NCBI RefSeq assembly: GCF_017562075.2
Contig: NC_054085.1
Span: 28,067,656-28,131,655, forward strand
DNA from: Anopheles merus
Taxonomy: Eukaryota > Arthropoda > Insecta > Diptera > Culicidae
Length of the DNA: 64,000 bases
Direction of reading: 5' to 3'
Part shown: in pieces, positions 1 through 14,685 of the stretch
How the letters are laid out: every line of letters begins with the position of its first letter
Numbering within the stretch: the stretch's first letter is position 1
Notes under the pieces: generated by a model
Databases searched by the model: none
Seen by the model: only the letters and a program-made list of their open reading frames with translations
Told to the model about the DNA's origin: nothing
Made by a program: the position numbers and the translations under genes

Positions 1-3000
1 GCGTATGTTTCAACGATGCATAAATTAGCGCCCGAAAATGAAATAAAAAGGTCCAACGAAAAGCTCTTAATTCCCCCCGAGTGCGTGCTTTTCAGCCAAG
101 CGCACCTTTACGGCCGCTGCGCCACTGGCTGCGCTTTATAAGCCGCCCCAATAACCACTTCCTTTCCCATTCGCGTATACATTATTAAGTCTACAGGGTT
201 TGATACAGGGGTGGGTGCTGTGAAAAAAAAAACAACCCGCAAACTCCCTCGACTGTCCTTGTCGCGAAATTAAGAGGTTATCTATTTCGCATGGTTTCGA
301 CCGTTTGGGAAGGTGCAATAAAATCATGATCGCAAACATGGCAAAGCCGGACACGCACGCAAACAGTGGGCGCCCATAATCTTGATCGCACCGGTGACGA
401 CAACGATGGTGAACGAACTAACGAACTAATTGGATCGAAAAGTGTACGATCGAATGGCGACCGGCAAACTGGAGCAGCTCCAGTGCCAGTGCTTTGATGG
501 GAGGTGCAGGTTTGAACTTCTGCTCGGCGACCCGGGGGGAGGGGAAAAAGTAGTTGCGAGCTCGTTAGCCACATTTTATTGGCTGAGTTTTATATGCGAA
601 CGAATGCGCGTAACACATTTCGGTTTTTTCGTTGCCCAACTGTTTTGGGACACAATTTTATTTGTTAGTTTTTATGGCGGGTTTTAATGCGATCGATGAA
701 CGCAGCGAATCCGCAGTCGAAAGGAATGTGGATCGACAGATGAAATGAAGTTTTCAAAACCGATCATCAATGCAAAGGATGGAATTCCTGTGAGTTGATT
801 TTCCTCCCAAACAAAATGGTAATAAAACATTTGGTAAGATTTGAAACAGATCCTTAATTAGAGTGCTTTGGCAAAACGTTCCCATGCAAGATCAAAAACT
901 GGAAGCAGCATTCTAATACATTATTTCTGTGGAAATTGGATGATATTAGAATTATTAATTGTAGAGTTTCATATTTTATTGCATTGGGAGCAATATAAGT
1001 GCAAACATACGATGTATTAACAGCTTTAAAGTAAATGAATTAGAGCATACAGTGTTTGTCTAGCCAGTTCAAAACTCTAAGCTTCATTTCCAATCCGTAA
1101 AATCCCTATTCAACATTGTCAAATGAATGTCGAGCTTATACCGAGCAACCAATGACAGAGGGTTTGAGTTTTCATTTTTATTATTGAAATGTAATTTATG
1201 AGATTAGATTGTTCGCATCCGATTTTGAGCTGACTAGAGAAACCCTGTAAAACAGACAATCATTCTAATGACTCTGTAAAGTGTGTTATTGAATTCCGTA
1301 ATGTCTTTATCTTTACCTATATTTGTTGGAAAATTATCAAATTACTATGCTACACCTCAAACTTCAAAACGTCATCCAACGTATCTCGTACACCCATCTC
1401 CATGCGCATGCAGTTCACCGATCCAACACATTAAATGGGCCACGAAACAAATCGTCGCATCGTAAACCGCCATCGCCAGCCCAGTTCTAAACAAAACATT
1501 AATAAGCCATTACGGAGCGTAAATGGGCAAATTTCCTTCCCTTCCAGTCGATTGATTAACCGCCAACAGACCACATTTCCGCATTTAATGGGCTCCACAT
1601 TTATTTCCGTCCAATGCGTGTTGGTTTTTTTTTGTTATTAAGGTAGCAACTTACTTTCCACTTCCCGCTGTTGGAGGAAATTGAAAAATCAAATCATCAT
1701 TCACATCGGCTCACCGCACCGCGGATTAAACCATCGTAATAACAATAATCGTACCCGTGCCGTTCGAGTTGAAGCTTTGAGAAATTACTTAAAAATCACA
1801 TTAGGCGAACGTGCGGCGACATCCCCCGGTCCGCGAAAGGCATCAATTAAGAGCAACGGTTCGGCAGAAATCGAACGACTTAAGACAATGGTTGGGATCA
1901 CAAAAAGGCGAGCCTCGGTTCGATAAAAGTTTATTTCATTCGGAATTTCATTCGAACGCTTAGAGGCGCTTGCAAGGAAGGCGATAGGCAGGTTCCGTTT
2001 TCCACGCCATTCATTTTCACTTTGGCACATCGTTAGCCGGACGGGCGCTCGGTACGTGTCGGGCGCTTAATGTGTGGCGTCTTCAACCGTGTGCAACCAG
2101 CGAGGGCACGCCTGAGAGCGTGCTCGAAGATTGATAGTTTCGGCAAGCTATAAACAGTCGCAGCTCGGGCTAATGAATGGAGTATTCTTTTGATGACTCC
2201 CGTGTCAGAAATATCGACCGCTCAGGTCAGTTCCCAATCCCCAACACAAACACACACTCATGTACCGTCGCTCGTTTGGTCGGTGGTGGCAGTTTGAAGG
2301 ATAAGACAGAACTAAAAAAACGCTGCAATTAGTAATTAATTATTTTCTGATCACTTCACGTGCTTGTACAGTCTTTTTGCCCCACCTCTTTGCTTTAGAG
2401 ATTTTTCTCAATGTTGGTCATGCTTTATTTTTGGAAGTTTGATGCCCTCCTGGGAAGAATGGATTCAATTGACGAGCTAATGAGTGCGCAGTGATGGTTG
2501 GAATGCTCTGTACGTGTCGTAGATGATGCTTGGTCACATGGGATGAATTTGCTTCTCCATACTTCATAATAATCTACCACACACGCTGCGAAGGAAGCTT
2601 GATTAAATTCGTGATAGCTTTATTCTTCTTCCAGGTCGGTATAGATCAAACTCGCTTTGCTCATTGAAGGTTACTTTGGAATGAACAGTATAGGCTTTGA
2701 TCATACCGCACGACATCGGTGTAAGCATGGCTGTATGGTAGGAGGAAAATGTTACGATAAATTAAACATGCATTTCATAGAGGACCTAACATTCAATAGT
2801 AATTGACATTTCTGGAAGGAGATGATACAACAATTATGACCTAATTATATCTTCTTTAAAACAATGCTTTACTCGAGGACGGGATCTGTTGGCTTGAATA
2901 GTTCTATTTATAGAGCTTGAAAATTGGGAATTTCTACATAACCGATGCATGAAAATACAGATGCAGCAAATTCAGTGTTGTTTTCATGAATTCTACTCTC

Positions 3001-6000
3001 AAGTAGAATCACTCCAACAATGATATTGTTAGGTATTTTTTTGATTTTGAATCAATCAAAGGATAATCATAATCAAAGGATTCGATCGCAATGAATATAA
3101 AGATTAATTTAATATCTTTCAGATGATGAGACATGCACTAAACAACTCGTGGCCTTGCTTTTATTAACTACTTTAAACTCCAATCCAATCCAACTACTCC
3201 TTAGTCACTATTTTAAGCTCCAATTTTCCTGAATGGTACCGTGTACTTCGTATGTACTTCAACAATTTAACACTTGACGTTCAACAATTCTGCAAAAGCG
3301 TGGCTGTATCTTTGTAACAATGCTTTTAAATAGTTTGTCCACCAGCTCACACAATGAAAAGTGACGAAACACAGTGCGCATATATTAGAGCACATCGATA
3401 AATAAAGTCAGAAAAGACTGATACATATTAAAGACTAGAAATCGTTGAAAGGATCCGAAGATATTGGACCGAATTCCATGGAAATTTAATAATAGACCTG
3501 GTGATGTAGTTACGACATGCTCAAGAAATAGCGAAATTTAAGAATGAATATCAAAATTACTATACTCATTTAATTACTTTAAATAACATCATTTATGGCT
3601 TGAATGTATCTTTTACGGCATTCAAGTTGAAGAGTTTGTGTCTTTGATTGTAATATTTTTCATGATTGGAAGCAGATTTTTTATTTACAATAATTTATCC
3701 ACTTATAGTTTTCTAGGTGAATTGATTATTCACACTGATCTAAAAAAGTAACATTTTCAATAAAATCCTTTCCATAAAGTATAACATAAATGAGTTCAAC
3801 ATTTTTCAATTGATCAGCTTCTACAGAATCGCCCACAAAAACGATCAATCGATTGTTTACCCAATCCAGCTGTGTTATCGTACCCATCTATTAACATAAA
3901 ACTGATAGCTGGTTTTATCCACGATAAATCCCTGTCGCTTTACTTACACCGAAAAAAAACCAGCAACATTCAATAAATTGCACTACCATTTTTTAAGTTC
4001 TACCCCAAGCGCACGGTAGCATTAATAATTTAAACTCAACAACCCTTTCCGAAAAATGGCCACCGTTGATCGAAAGCCGCTCGTTACACCCATAATGAAC
4101 GGCCTCGATAACCATCTCAGCAGCGCCATTAAAGCAGCCCCCGAAACCTGCTTGGAAGCGATCATCGAAATCGCACTCTCAATAATTGCCACCATTTTGC
4201 CACCTTTTTGTGTGTGTGTGTGTGTGCGCCGGCGGTGGTGGCGCGAGGTCAAAAGCGAGAGAAGCAGTGCAAAAAAGTGAGACCCGATCCTAAAAGAGCA
4301 CCCCGTTCTTTTTAGCATGCGTCATTACAATCAACTTTCACACGCAACTTTCGCTCGGTGGCGCGAACAAAAAAGGGATCCCGGTAAACTTAACGGACCT
4401 ACGCGCACACACACATACAGAGGCACAAAAAAAAGGGTCGCTCATGATGAGATATCCACGGGAAACTGAACCTTCCACTACAAAGAACAATAACAACAAC
4501 AACAGCAACGAGAACGGCAACAAAAAAGTTGGAAGGGATTTCAGTGTGGATTAGTGGATAAAAACGTGGAAGTGGCAGTCAGGACGCATTACGCTCGCAA
4601 AATATCCCATCAGGATATTCATCCGCTGCTAGCGCGCTTGGTGGTGGTGCGAGAGAGAAAATGAGAACGAGTAAAAAGGGGTTTTGTTGCTTCCGCCAAC
4701 CCCATCATCATCATCCGCCTCCTTTCCTCGCAGGCTCTTGGGCAAATTGAAATTTGATACTTTTAGAAGCAATAAAATGGTGTTTCCATTTTCCCGCACA
4801 GCACTACCGGGCTGGGCCGGCTTGAAGACGGCGGGAAATGCTGGAAGTGAATTGTGAAACGGATCGGCCAAGGTTTCGAATTGCAATTTTTCCGACACGA
4901 AGCGGAATTGATGCCTCGAATGGAGGGGCTACAGTTTGGTCGTAAGTGTGGCGATTACTTAACACCGCTTGGCTTTCGAGCAGGATTCTGAAGGAATTTT
5001 TACACCGAACGGGGCAAAAACTGTAGCTAAAAAATGTTACTTCCAATGTTATTTTGTTGTTGAAGCGTTGTTTTGGAAATTTCCACAAAAGCGCTGGAAG
5101 AAGAGGAATGAAGTCATTATTCATGTCAATAAAACAGTTCCTCAGTTTCTAGCTCGATTGTAACGCATGTTCAGAAAACATTGCTGCCCCTCTACACATC
5201 TAACTCCTTTTATCCTAAATCCCATGTCCCGGAGGGCTTCGTTTGGGGTGCTGTGTCCGTGCGAGTACGCCTCAACAACAATCGAACCTGGTCGACCGTT
5301 TAAATGTGAAACTATTTCTCTATACTGTGAGTCAATATTTACCCAACAAAATCCAGACAGGCGCTGCGGCACCCAGCCTGCAGTAAAGCCTGCCGCTACA
5401 ATCAGCTAAGCAACCTATGGAGTTTCATAAAAAAGAACCGCTAAGCCGCTGGTGTGCTCGTGGACTGCCAGCGCACGCGTTGGATCGGTCTGGATGAAAA
5501 TAAAACAGTGAGTCCTGGTTGCCTTTTTTTTTCGTCCTGACTGTTGTGGATAACTGTATTTACCTTTTCCATGTGTTTGTGTGTGTGTGTGTTAGTGTCT
5601 CGTTGGTGTGTTCCCTCATAACTCTGCAATATTTATTGAATGGAATGACCTTTTTTATGCACTCTGTCAAGTTCGCTTCTAAACTGCAGCCCAGAGAACT
5701 AGCAAAAGGTGCAGCATCGGTCGCATCGGCTGCATCGGAAAACAAAAGCACCAAAAGACACGTGCAAACAAAACCACTTCCTCGGGAATCCTGCACATTC
5801 CACCAGCGGTGACATATTCTACCCTGCTGCTCGATGCGTTTGTACCGGGGTGGATCGTTCGGTGGACAATTTATTTATTTACGAATTTAGAAAACTCGCG
5901 TGCGCGCAAGCTTCCTTTGCGCTTCGCGGCCCGTGGGGGATGTTGTGTTGTGTTTGTTAGGGCAAATGGAAAGGGAAAACAAAAAGGCATTGAATCACTT

Positions 6001-6787
6001 TTCCGCCTGTATCTGTGTTTGCGATAGTTAAGCGCACGACAAACACACACAGAGAGACAGGGCAGAAACGAAAGGGAATAAAATGTGCGTACAGTACAGG
6101 TAAAATAATAAACTGTCCCGAATGCGACCAAAAGAAAGGCGATTCTGTGATGCTTTAGAAAGGAAGAATTGAAAGGATTTTTTTTCGTTGGCAGAGGCAG
6201 GACAATAAGGACCTTTTGCGGAATGATTCGTTTGATGCGTTATGCTTTGGTAGATTGCAGTTAATGGTGTTGTGTAAATAATGTCCCTTTTTTATGTTGT
6301 GCAGAAAAACCGTTTCTGTGCACGAGACGGTTGCTTTTTGATTCATTGAGCAGTGAGGGTTAAAAAGGCCAAAAAACTGTTAAAATGAAAGATGATCGTA
6401 TATTTCTAGTATTTTTTTTAAAGTAAAAAGATGGAACTGGAAAACGGTAAGGTAAACTTTAAATCAATTCCCTACAATCAGATTTGATTCACGTAGAGAC
6501 GGTTATTGTTTAAAATAACTTGAATTAGCATCGTGTAGTATCATTAGTATCAGTATCAAGCGATTGCAGATGATTGAATAACTGAGACCTCTTAGAAGGT
6601 AGTTTTTTTTATATTTGAGGTTTAAAGTTTACATTTCATTAGCCAGGCCCTACATTAAAAAGCTAAATAAAATCGAACAGAACATTGACACATTAAAGTT
6701 CAGAGCAAAGACCAACAATTCACCGTATAAATTAGAAGTAAATAAGTAAATAAGTTAATGTTAAATAAAAAAAATACTGGGGCCCTT
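1..6787. other. No gene seen
   Basis: Mixed composition: moderately AT-rich to 2.3 kb, strongly AT-rich at 2.3-4.0 kb, then a GC-richer block with TG/CA runs at 4.0-6.3 kb. Frames reach about 106 codons but overlap on both strands and show no known domain. Isolated TACAGGGTTT (192-201) and AAACCCTGTA (1240-1249) resemble the ends of the TA-type MITEs elsewhere in the window. Confidence 0.6.
4209..4226. repeat. Microsatellite (TG)9
   Basis: Short TG run in a GC-richer block. Confidence 0.95.
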
Positions 6788-6790
6788 TCC

Positions 6791-7288
6791 GTTTGAAGTT
6801 CGTAGGCTGAAATTTCAGCCTGTAAGCTGTTTGCATTGAATAGCAGTTTTCGAGCAGCTATCTAAGTGAGTATAATATACAGGTGGGCTTATCCCAAGGG
6901 TTATGAATTTAGAAGGCTGATTTTTATCGCTTCTGCTTCTGAATGAAGATTTTAAGAGTGTTTTGTGTATTCGTCAAGCCTCCAGAAAGCTCTTTGGAGC
7001 AAAAGTTTTCACTCGTTCTGTCAAAAAGTGATGTTCAAAATTGGTTATAAAAAACATGCTATAAGACCATCTGGACTACGTACACTTTGGTTCTAGATTC
7101 CATAAACCAGATCTTTAATGCACCTTGCGATAATTGTAAACACCACCTTGTTTTGCCATTTTTCGAGCAGGTACTTGATTCTTATTACAGTTTTGTGGCT
7201 AGAATAACCTAGACTGAAAATTGCAGGCTAGTTTTGTGTGTGGTTTTGTATGGAGTGTTTACATGATTTCAGCCTCCAGCTGTCAAAC
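6791..7288. mobile_element. Possible MITE with short imperfect inverted ends
   Basis: The left end reads GTTTGA, seven bases, AGGCTGAAAT. The right end on the other strand reads GTTTGA, seven bases, AGGCTGAAAT. The 3-bp flanks are TCC on both sides (6788-6790 and 7289-7291). An 18-bp perfect palindrome (6804-6821) overlaps the left end. The motif TTTTCGAGCAG occurs twice inside, at about 6848 and 7163. No coding potential. A 3-bp duplication would fit a Harbinger-type element, but such a short duplication can arise by chance. Confidence 0.4.
6804..6821. repeat. 18-bp perfect palindrome
   Basis: AGGCTGAAATTTCAGCCT is its own reverse complement. It lies at the left end of the possible MITE. 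Confidence 0.9.
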
Positions 7289-7291
7289 TCC

Positions 7292-10200
7292 ACCCAAAAA
7301 ACTGACTAGAATCGTGAAGAGTCCCACTATTGGAGTTAGTTCCTTAAAAAAAATTCTAAACTGGTTCAATGTCATATTCATCCTATACTGCTATTAGGTG
7401 AATGATACGAATTGCTCATTTGTATAACCGGATCATTAGTACAGAAGACTGTTAAACGAATATCTGAGGTAAAAAAATAATCCTAAGCCACTTTCTTTTA
7501 GGATTTAAGTTAATTCTTGCTAGGAGAGACGGGGCGTCGGCAATTCGGGTAATTTCCTTATGAAAAACAATTGCACTGAGTCATCCTTCTTCTTTGCTGC
7601 AGCGTTTCTGGCCAAGAAAGCTAACAGTAAATATACAACTAACATTATATGATGAGCATTCCACACTGTTGGGCCAGATTAGTCGATAATACATCAGTTT
7701 CGTAGTTTTTTATATGCTCTTTTATATCAATTGTATTTTGTTGTTATGGTGACCAGACGATACTTACACCCTCAACTATAGAATGCATTTATGAAAAATG
7801 TTGTGATTTTAATCTTTTTTAAGCAATACTTAAGTAGCGCTGAGTTAAGTATTACTGATATTATTGCTAATATTGTTTTGATATCCTTTAATGTTGGAAA
7901 AAAGAGCTGGCTATTGTAATTGCATTCTTTATGATTCTTGGCTTTTTATACATCCATCTACAGTCTTATAATTTACTTAGTAATTGTTTTGCTTTCGCGT
8001 TCAATTCCTTTGAAAACATGTAAATGGATGGTAATTTTACAATAAAAATCTATCTACAATATTATCAATCAGACAACAATCAACAACATCAATTATTAAA
8101 ACGTAGAAAACCATTAATCTATCCTTAAGTGTATTAAGAACATGTGAACTCTGAGGACATGTTTGAAAATGACGCATCGTAATCTTTTCCTTTTCACTTT
8201 CAAATACATCTGCAAACCATTTCAATTGAAACCCCTACAGAAAAACAGCATCGTTTATTCCTAGCGATTGATTTGAGAGGCGTATATCATAACACAATCT
8301 TCAGAATAACTTGCGACACACGTAGAGTACGCTCCGACACCCATTATTCAACAACCCGGACCGTGCCACCGCAGGAGTTCCGTCCTGCCCTACTTCCTTT
8401 GCCGAACTTCTAGCCGACCGTCGCTTCCCGGCAGTCCGTTTCATGTTTTCAAAAACGCACAACCATCAAAATCTGTAAATGAAAACATCTGTCCCGATGG
8501 TCGTCCTTTGCCATTGATGTAGTTAAAGACTCCGCTGTTCCGCTTCCTCTTACGTATTCCCACTTTTCTGCCCGCAAGCCTGCGAGAGTCTGCGTTCGTG
8601 CTCATGAAAGGATCACCAAAATCTGGGTACGATCATACGACCAACGTGTGCGTGTCACTGTTTATTCCCCTATTTCCTTCCGCTCTGAATTTTCTGCTCG
8701 CCGTGTGTGGCCCCGCACGTTGCAGGATGACATTCGCGGCTTGCGTCCTGTCCTGCGTCACCAGAAAGGGTCGCCTTAGAAATGCGGCCTCATTGCACTG
8801 AACCATTGAACCAGAGAACCCGAAAGCGCAGCGGAGAGAGAGAGAAAACAAAAACGATAAACACAAAGCAAACGAACGCATCGATGGCGGGTCATCCAAG
8901 GTTCTATCCAGAGCGCTTCGCCGAAAGGACACACGCTCACTCCAGCCCGACATTATGTCATTCCGATGCGTTGCAGTTGCATCGTTGCGCGAGTGTGGAT
9001 GCATCCTCCCCCGATGTAGCCTCCAGGGACACAGGGACGCTTTGCCGAGAAGTGAACCGTTGCCAGTCTTTTTTCTTTTGGAACTGGAACCAATTTTAAC
9101 GCCAGTACCGATCGTCCTACGCTTTGCCTGGAACAAAACACACGCGCACACATACAGGAAGGGTGACAATTTTCACTTCACGGCACTGTGTGCACGGAGG
9201 TCGATTTGGGACGCAGAATCGATCGGTTCCGTCCGGAGTAAAGCCCCGGGTAAATTCCACGGCTCGTTAGAAGTCCATTCGGTACGGCGGATTTAAAGTC
9301 TGGCGGCTAGCCGGTGGCACCTTGGGTTGGGACACCGGCGCACAATGGGACACCACGATGGGTCGTTTGTTTGTGTGTTTGGGTGTCGGGAAGGTACGGC
9401 ACATCGAATTTGCTGCGGCACGAATCGTGGAAGGATGGCGTTAACGGTTCCGGGCGGTACCGTGCGCGTGGCTCGTAATGTCTTTTAAATTGATGGATTT
9501 TATTCACGTAAAACTGCTCGCCACACTGTGGCGCTTTATATTCTAATCTCTCTTTTTTGAAGGAAAGTTTTTTGTGTGTGTGTTTATGTTGGCGGCAAAC
9601 GATGGTGTATGCAAAAAAAAGTGTCCAGATTAGGATTCAAAGCGAGGCTTTACTGAGAATTGCAAGTTTTATGGGCCATTTGAAATAGGTAATCTGTTTA
9701 CATTTTGCCATTTATTTTGAGCGAAATAGAAAGTATTTGTGTATTGCCTTTTTTTTGCTCTTTTTGTTCATTCAAAATGTGATGGACAATTTAGTGCAAA
9801 GTATTAATGGTCAAATCTCTCATCAATCCTTTGGAAAGAGGGTTTAATTGTTCTTGGTATCACTTAAGCGTGATACTTTCGTTGATAGTAGATAAGTTCA
9901 CTGGAGATAAATCGTGGCTCAGGGACATTTCAGTTCCAAAATAATGTTCTTCAGTTGCTTAGCTCTGATCAATCAATTTCAATCACTTCACAAATCAATA
10001 TTGCATAGCTAATGTTTCTTACTTTTGCGCTGTATATTCTTCATTTAATGTTATCCGATTCAGTTTCGCTTTGATTTGTTCTTGTTATCTTGGTAGCTTG
10101 GTTTTACTTTTTACTATTGCACTTTCAAGCCATAGTAAGCAAATCCAATATGATAAACAAATCCAATAGCAAATGTATTAATATGATTATATTTTTATTT

Positions 10201-12789
10201 ATGACTCGATGAAAGGCAATTTTATGGAGTAAGTTAGACAATTTTTCGATTATTATTTGGCTAAATTTAATTTCAAAGTATAACTTTGGAATCTTTACTT
10301 GTGAAAAGTCACATTAAACCAGTGAATATTTATTTCTGTTGGTATAATTATGGCATTGATGTTAAAACTAATTTCGTAAGGGATATAATATCAAGCTTCC
10401 ATTGCAACATACCTTGATAAACCCTGTAATTGTACTGACATCGCTGTTAACATAATATGCACATTCCAAATAAAAATCAAGAAATTATTTGTTTGAAAGA
10501 AGCTTTCTTGGTAATTCAGGTATGGGATTGTCCTCCTTTATATGTCCTCATCCCGCAATTTAGACCACAACTTAGCGCATCCGCACAAACAAGCACTCTA
10601 TTCTTCAATCACAAACCGGTTGACGTTTTGTCACTCCCGCTAATGATTAGCGTCTTCTTACCCATTCACGATTAATCGCATTACACTTAGCAATCGCAAC
10701 AAAAATCAAGTCCACTCCAGGGTTTGTGAAAAGTCACCGCGCCACGTGACACTTGTAATTCCATTTGCATCTTCCATAGCGTTCGCCTCGTTACCACCGC
10801 TATTGTCCTGCCGTTCGCGCTTGTATATGCGGGCAAACTGCATCTGCAAACCGGGGCATAAATCAACATTAACCAACACCGCCCCGGACCACGACGGTAC
10901 GACGCTCGGTGGTTGTAAATCAAACATCGTTAAACCCTTTTTGCGCTAACGCACCGGTTCCATGGTTGGGATTTTTATTTTCCAATTTCACATCACCACG
11001 GCCCTGCCCTGTAATCAATTTAAATTAATTTAATAGAAACTTTACGTTCGAAAACCCACAAAACCCAGCCACCAGCAGTGCAGGAGGGGTGAACCGGGGA
11101 AATTGGCAAACTAGCGGACCAAACTCTCTCTCTCTCCCTGTCCTCTTGTTTTGTCTGTCGTGTGTGTAAGTTCACTCCTGCATCCTTCATGCAATATCCC
11201 GATGTCCTTCGGATTGTTATTGGATGGCTGGCGGTGTGGAAGTGAAGCAATGAAAAAAAATCAAGGGATGTTGTTGTGTTTTCCCTCTCCGTTTTCCACC
11301 CCTGAGCCTGACGGTGTATAACCGTAACGGGCGTCACCCCCCTCGTTTAATTAACTGCGGCCATGTGGCGTGTCGATCTAATTTGTATGCACCGTCACCA
11401 CCATCACCATCGTCAGCACCGCTCTCGAGGCCCGAAACGGGGCGTCACTGACAGTTGCAGTGTGCAGCTGACAGCTATGGTTCGATCCAGCGTGCCGGTT
11501 TGCCAAATCAGAGGCCCCCGCTATACCGGGCATGTGCGGGCCATGTTGCCGACGACACAAGCGCGACAAATCAACGCATTGTAGCGGGCGTTCGCTGATT
11601 AGTGGCTGCGAGTGTGATTGTGTTGGGCAGTCAGGGCCGGAAGCGGTGGACGCTGCCAAAAAGGAACTAATCAAAACACCTTTAGCAATCAGTGTGGTCT
11701 ACCAATTGGTGGGCATCAGAGGGAGCTTGCTGTATAAGCAATGTAATGAGTATGTAAGCTAAAGCAAGATAATCAATTAAACTTGGAAGGTATTCACGGT
11801 TCACAAGTGATAAATGAATAGAATAAAATAAATGAACTAGGTCAAACATCAGTTACATTGGAAAACGTTCAATGATTTAAACATTCGTAGGAACATTAAT
11901 AAGATTACAAGTAATTAAATATAAAATAACAAGAAACACAATTACCAAACAAATTATGTAAAGTATTTAAAAGTAATTCACAACAAACACAAAACACACA
12001 ATACTCCAGAAATGATGCGAAACATACCGAATGGACCAAATTTATGCTAATTAACATTGAACACCTCTTAATGCTAGATGCTGCCGTGGCGGCCTCACAA
12101 CAATATATGATGCCGTATTAGTCATGGACATAAAATGTTTCACTTTCACGGCGCCATTTTTTCCGCGATTCAAACGGTGCACGGCGGTGGTGGTAAAATC
12201 CTAAAGGTGGATGATTTTAATTAAATTTCCCTTCCCTCCGCCGACCAGCCAGCGGGTACAGGTGAGGACAATGCGGGCGGTCTCACTTGCAACAATTGCT
12301 TCTCAATTTATTCGAACCCTAGTCCGGAACACGGTCCATCCTTCGATTCCTAGCGTGGAGTTGTAAAAAAAAGGAAAGAAAAACAACACCTCACCTTCTA
12401 TAAGGTGGCGTGGGGTGTAGACTTTGAATAGGAAAATGTTTTCCCGGATGCAAAACAAACGGTAGATCCGTCCAGTACACCCACCACCATCGGCCCACAA
12501 TATCCCGTTTTACAGTGGACACTCGATAAAACACGCCGAATGTTCCGGCCATCCCGCCGGTTTGGGTTTCGGGGAAAAGACCGGGCGCGCGTCCTGTTAC
12601 AGCTTTTATTTTTGCTTTCCTTTTGTTTTGCACTTCCTTTTCGATACTTTGTTTTCTATGATTTACATTTTTCCGGAAGGAAAAACACTCGAAGCAAGCA
12701 CGGAAGGCATCATGCGCGGTGGATTTTGTTAGCTGAATCTCATTTTACATTTCTCATTTCCCCCTGGTTGATTCATTTACTGTTGTGTA

Positions 12790-12792
<3 letters not shown>
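7292..12792. other. No gene seen
   Basis: AT-rich at 7.3-8.2 kb and 9.5-10.4 kb, with GC-richer blocks at 8.3-9.5 kb and 10.5-11.7 kb. The longest frame (178 codons, minus strand, 8633-9169) overlaps open frames in other phases and has no recognisable domain. A MITE-end-like AAACCCTGTA lies at 10419-10428. Confidence 0.6.

Positions 12793-12880
<88 letters not shown>
12793..12880. repeat. Microsatellite (GT)44
   Basis: Uninterrupted GT run of 88 bases. It produces long artificial Cys/Val or His/Thr frames on the two strands, which are not genes. Purine-pyrimidine alternation of this length can adopt Z-DNA. Confidence 0.99.
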
Positions 12881-12887
<7 letters not shown>

Positions 12888-14476
12888 GTAAAATACAATT
12901 CACCTTCAACCGAGAGGACAACTCCGGGCACTGATTTCACCTCACCAGCGGCAGCCGGCGTTACAATGTGCCACCATCGGTGAAGCAGAATGGGGAAAAA
13001 ACGGCACCAAATCATTGTCACCCATGATCCGTGAGCTCACTGAGGGCAAGCTGGCCTGCATTCTCGGTAACATCGATAATTGTAGTGGAGGATTTAAAAT
13101 GGGAAAAAAAATCCGCTCTCTGTCTCTCTCTCTCCTTTGGCCATAAAATGGAAACAAAATAAGAAATGCTCGAACGGTCGAGATTTAAGCTCGAGGTTTT
13201 GCATGTTTTTATTGTGAAGTGTTTTTAGCCCCTGCTCCTCTCACGACCTGGTTCGTGTTTCCGCAAACACTTTCCTTGCTCTTTATTTCAAAGTGGTACT
13301 TTTTATATTCTATCTCTCTCTCTTCCTCTCAATAATGCATTTATAGGCTCACAAAACCGAGCTAGACGTGGAAAGGGGTGCGGAAACGGTATTTCAACAA
13401 AAGGTGTCAAACGAAAGTGCAACTGAACTTCGCCTGTCGCGCGATTTAATCGAAGGGGACGAGGCTTTCTTGTTTTGTACCGCGCCGCATTGGACCAAGT
13501 GGTTTGGCACTCGTCACTCGAAAGGGATTGAAAGTGATCGTAAATCGCGTGAATTGCTCCCAGTTGGTGCTGCATGCTGAGGGGTGTTTTTTTTTATTAA
13601 TGAAAACCTTCCTGCTGCGATAAACCCAACGCGTAAGCTATAACGTGCGTACAGACCCGTACACAAAACGCAAACGGATTTCCGATCGTGGACAATGTTA
13701 TTAAAAATGATAAATCCTAATGATATGCACTCCATGGGCCAACTGGGCTAAGCTTAGTTTAATGAGAAATTGGTACTGAAAAATGGCACAATGGCAGTGG
13801 TTCTACGTAAATGGGCTGTTATGTACCTTTGACGGTTCAAGTATAATTTCATGTAAATCCTTTTTTGATCCTGCGTTAGCTCGCAAAATCCGTCTTGTGG
13901 TGTTTGTTGAGCATGCATTAAGTTTAAAATATATTTCAAATGAGGGTAATGATTTCTTTGGCTCGCAAACAGCATGCTCCTGTGTTTTGAGTTTTATCTG
14001 TTGAATGTTTGATGTTTACAAAACCAGTGACATTCAGATGTTTTTGATCCAATAGTTTACCAATAACAACTGAAGTTGTGACATGTGGCACATTTTGGAA
14101 AATGTTTCAGGAGCTGAATTTTTTTACATTTGCTGAACCTTCGCCACAATACAGTTAATGCTCAATTATGATAATTAATAAGAATGATACATATTTTTTC
14201 AATAGACATATGAAATATTGAATTTGCAAATGTTAATCAATTGTAGTGTCTAGCTCTAGTGTTTAGATGAAACTTGATCAATATGTTAAAGAAGAACCGG
14301 AATGATTTGAATAAAATTCGTATTCTCAGTTTTATTTCGAGCCCAGTGTCAAGTGAATTTTGTATTTTCAAAAAGCATAAGCCAAAAAATTGTTTTTACA
14401 ATTCATTTGTAACTAATATCATAAACAATAAATTACAATTTTGTGGAGGTAAGTCGTCAAACATACTTTAACAATA
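12881..14476. other. No gene seen
   Basis: GC-richer with CT-rich runs to about 13.7 kb, then AT-rich. Nothing protein-like. Confidence 0.6.
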
Positions 14477-14622
14477 CAGGGGGTTCCGAGTCAATATTCC
14501 AATGTCTACAGAATTTTTCATTACTTGCGAGATGTTTTTCAACAGGGGTTCACAATACAAGGTTTTCCAGGTCACTTTCGAATTTGCCCACAATTATCCA
14601 CCGCATCCAAGATGGCTTTCAA

Positions 14623-14685
14623 CAGCTTGAGTCGTGTTGAAAATCATACTGCAGAAATTAAAAATTATTTTGATGGAAACGAAAT
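14623..14685 (+). repeat. Direct repeat, copy 1 (about 63 bp)
   Basis: Starts CAGCTTGAGTCGTGTTG and recurs at 14860-14921 with a handful of substitutions and one missing base. It is the inner arm shared by neighbouring MITE-like units. Confidence 0.85.

Noticed and set aside
192..1249. Could TACAGGGTTT and AAACCCTGTA bound one 1-kb transposon?
   Set aside because: Similarity of the two ends stops after CAGGGTTT, so pairing them is not supported; kept only as possible solo ends.
4338..4523. Short minus-strand frame starting like a signal peptide (Leu-rich)
   Set aside because: The Leu run comes from AAC/AAT-type trinucleotide repeats on the plus strand; nothing follows it.
8633..9169. 178-codon minus-strand frame
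   Set aside because: It overlaps three other open frames in a GC-richer block with no motif, as expected of low stop density.
11479..11488. GGTTCGATCC, resembling a tRNA B box
   Set aside because: The flanking bases cannot form the T stem, and no A box or acceptor stem is present.
12540..12983. 147-codon frame with a long Cys-Val tract
   Set aside because: An artefact of the GT microsatellite.
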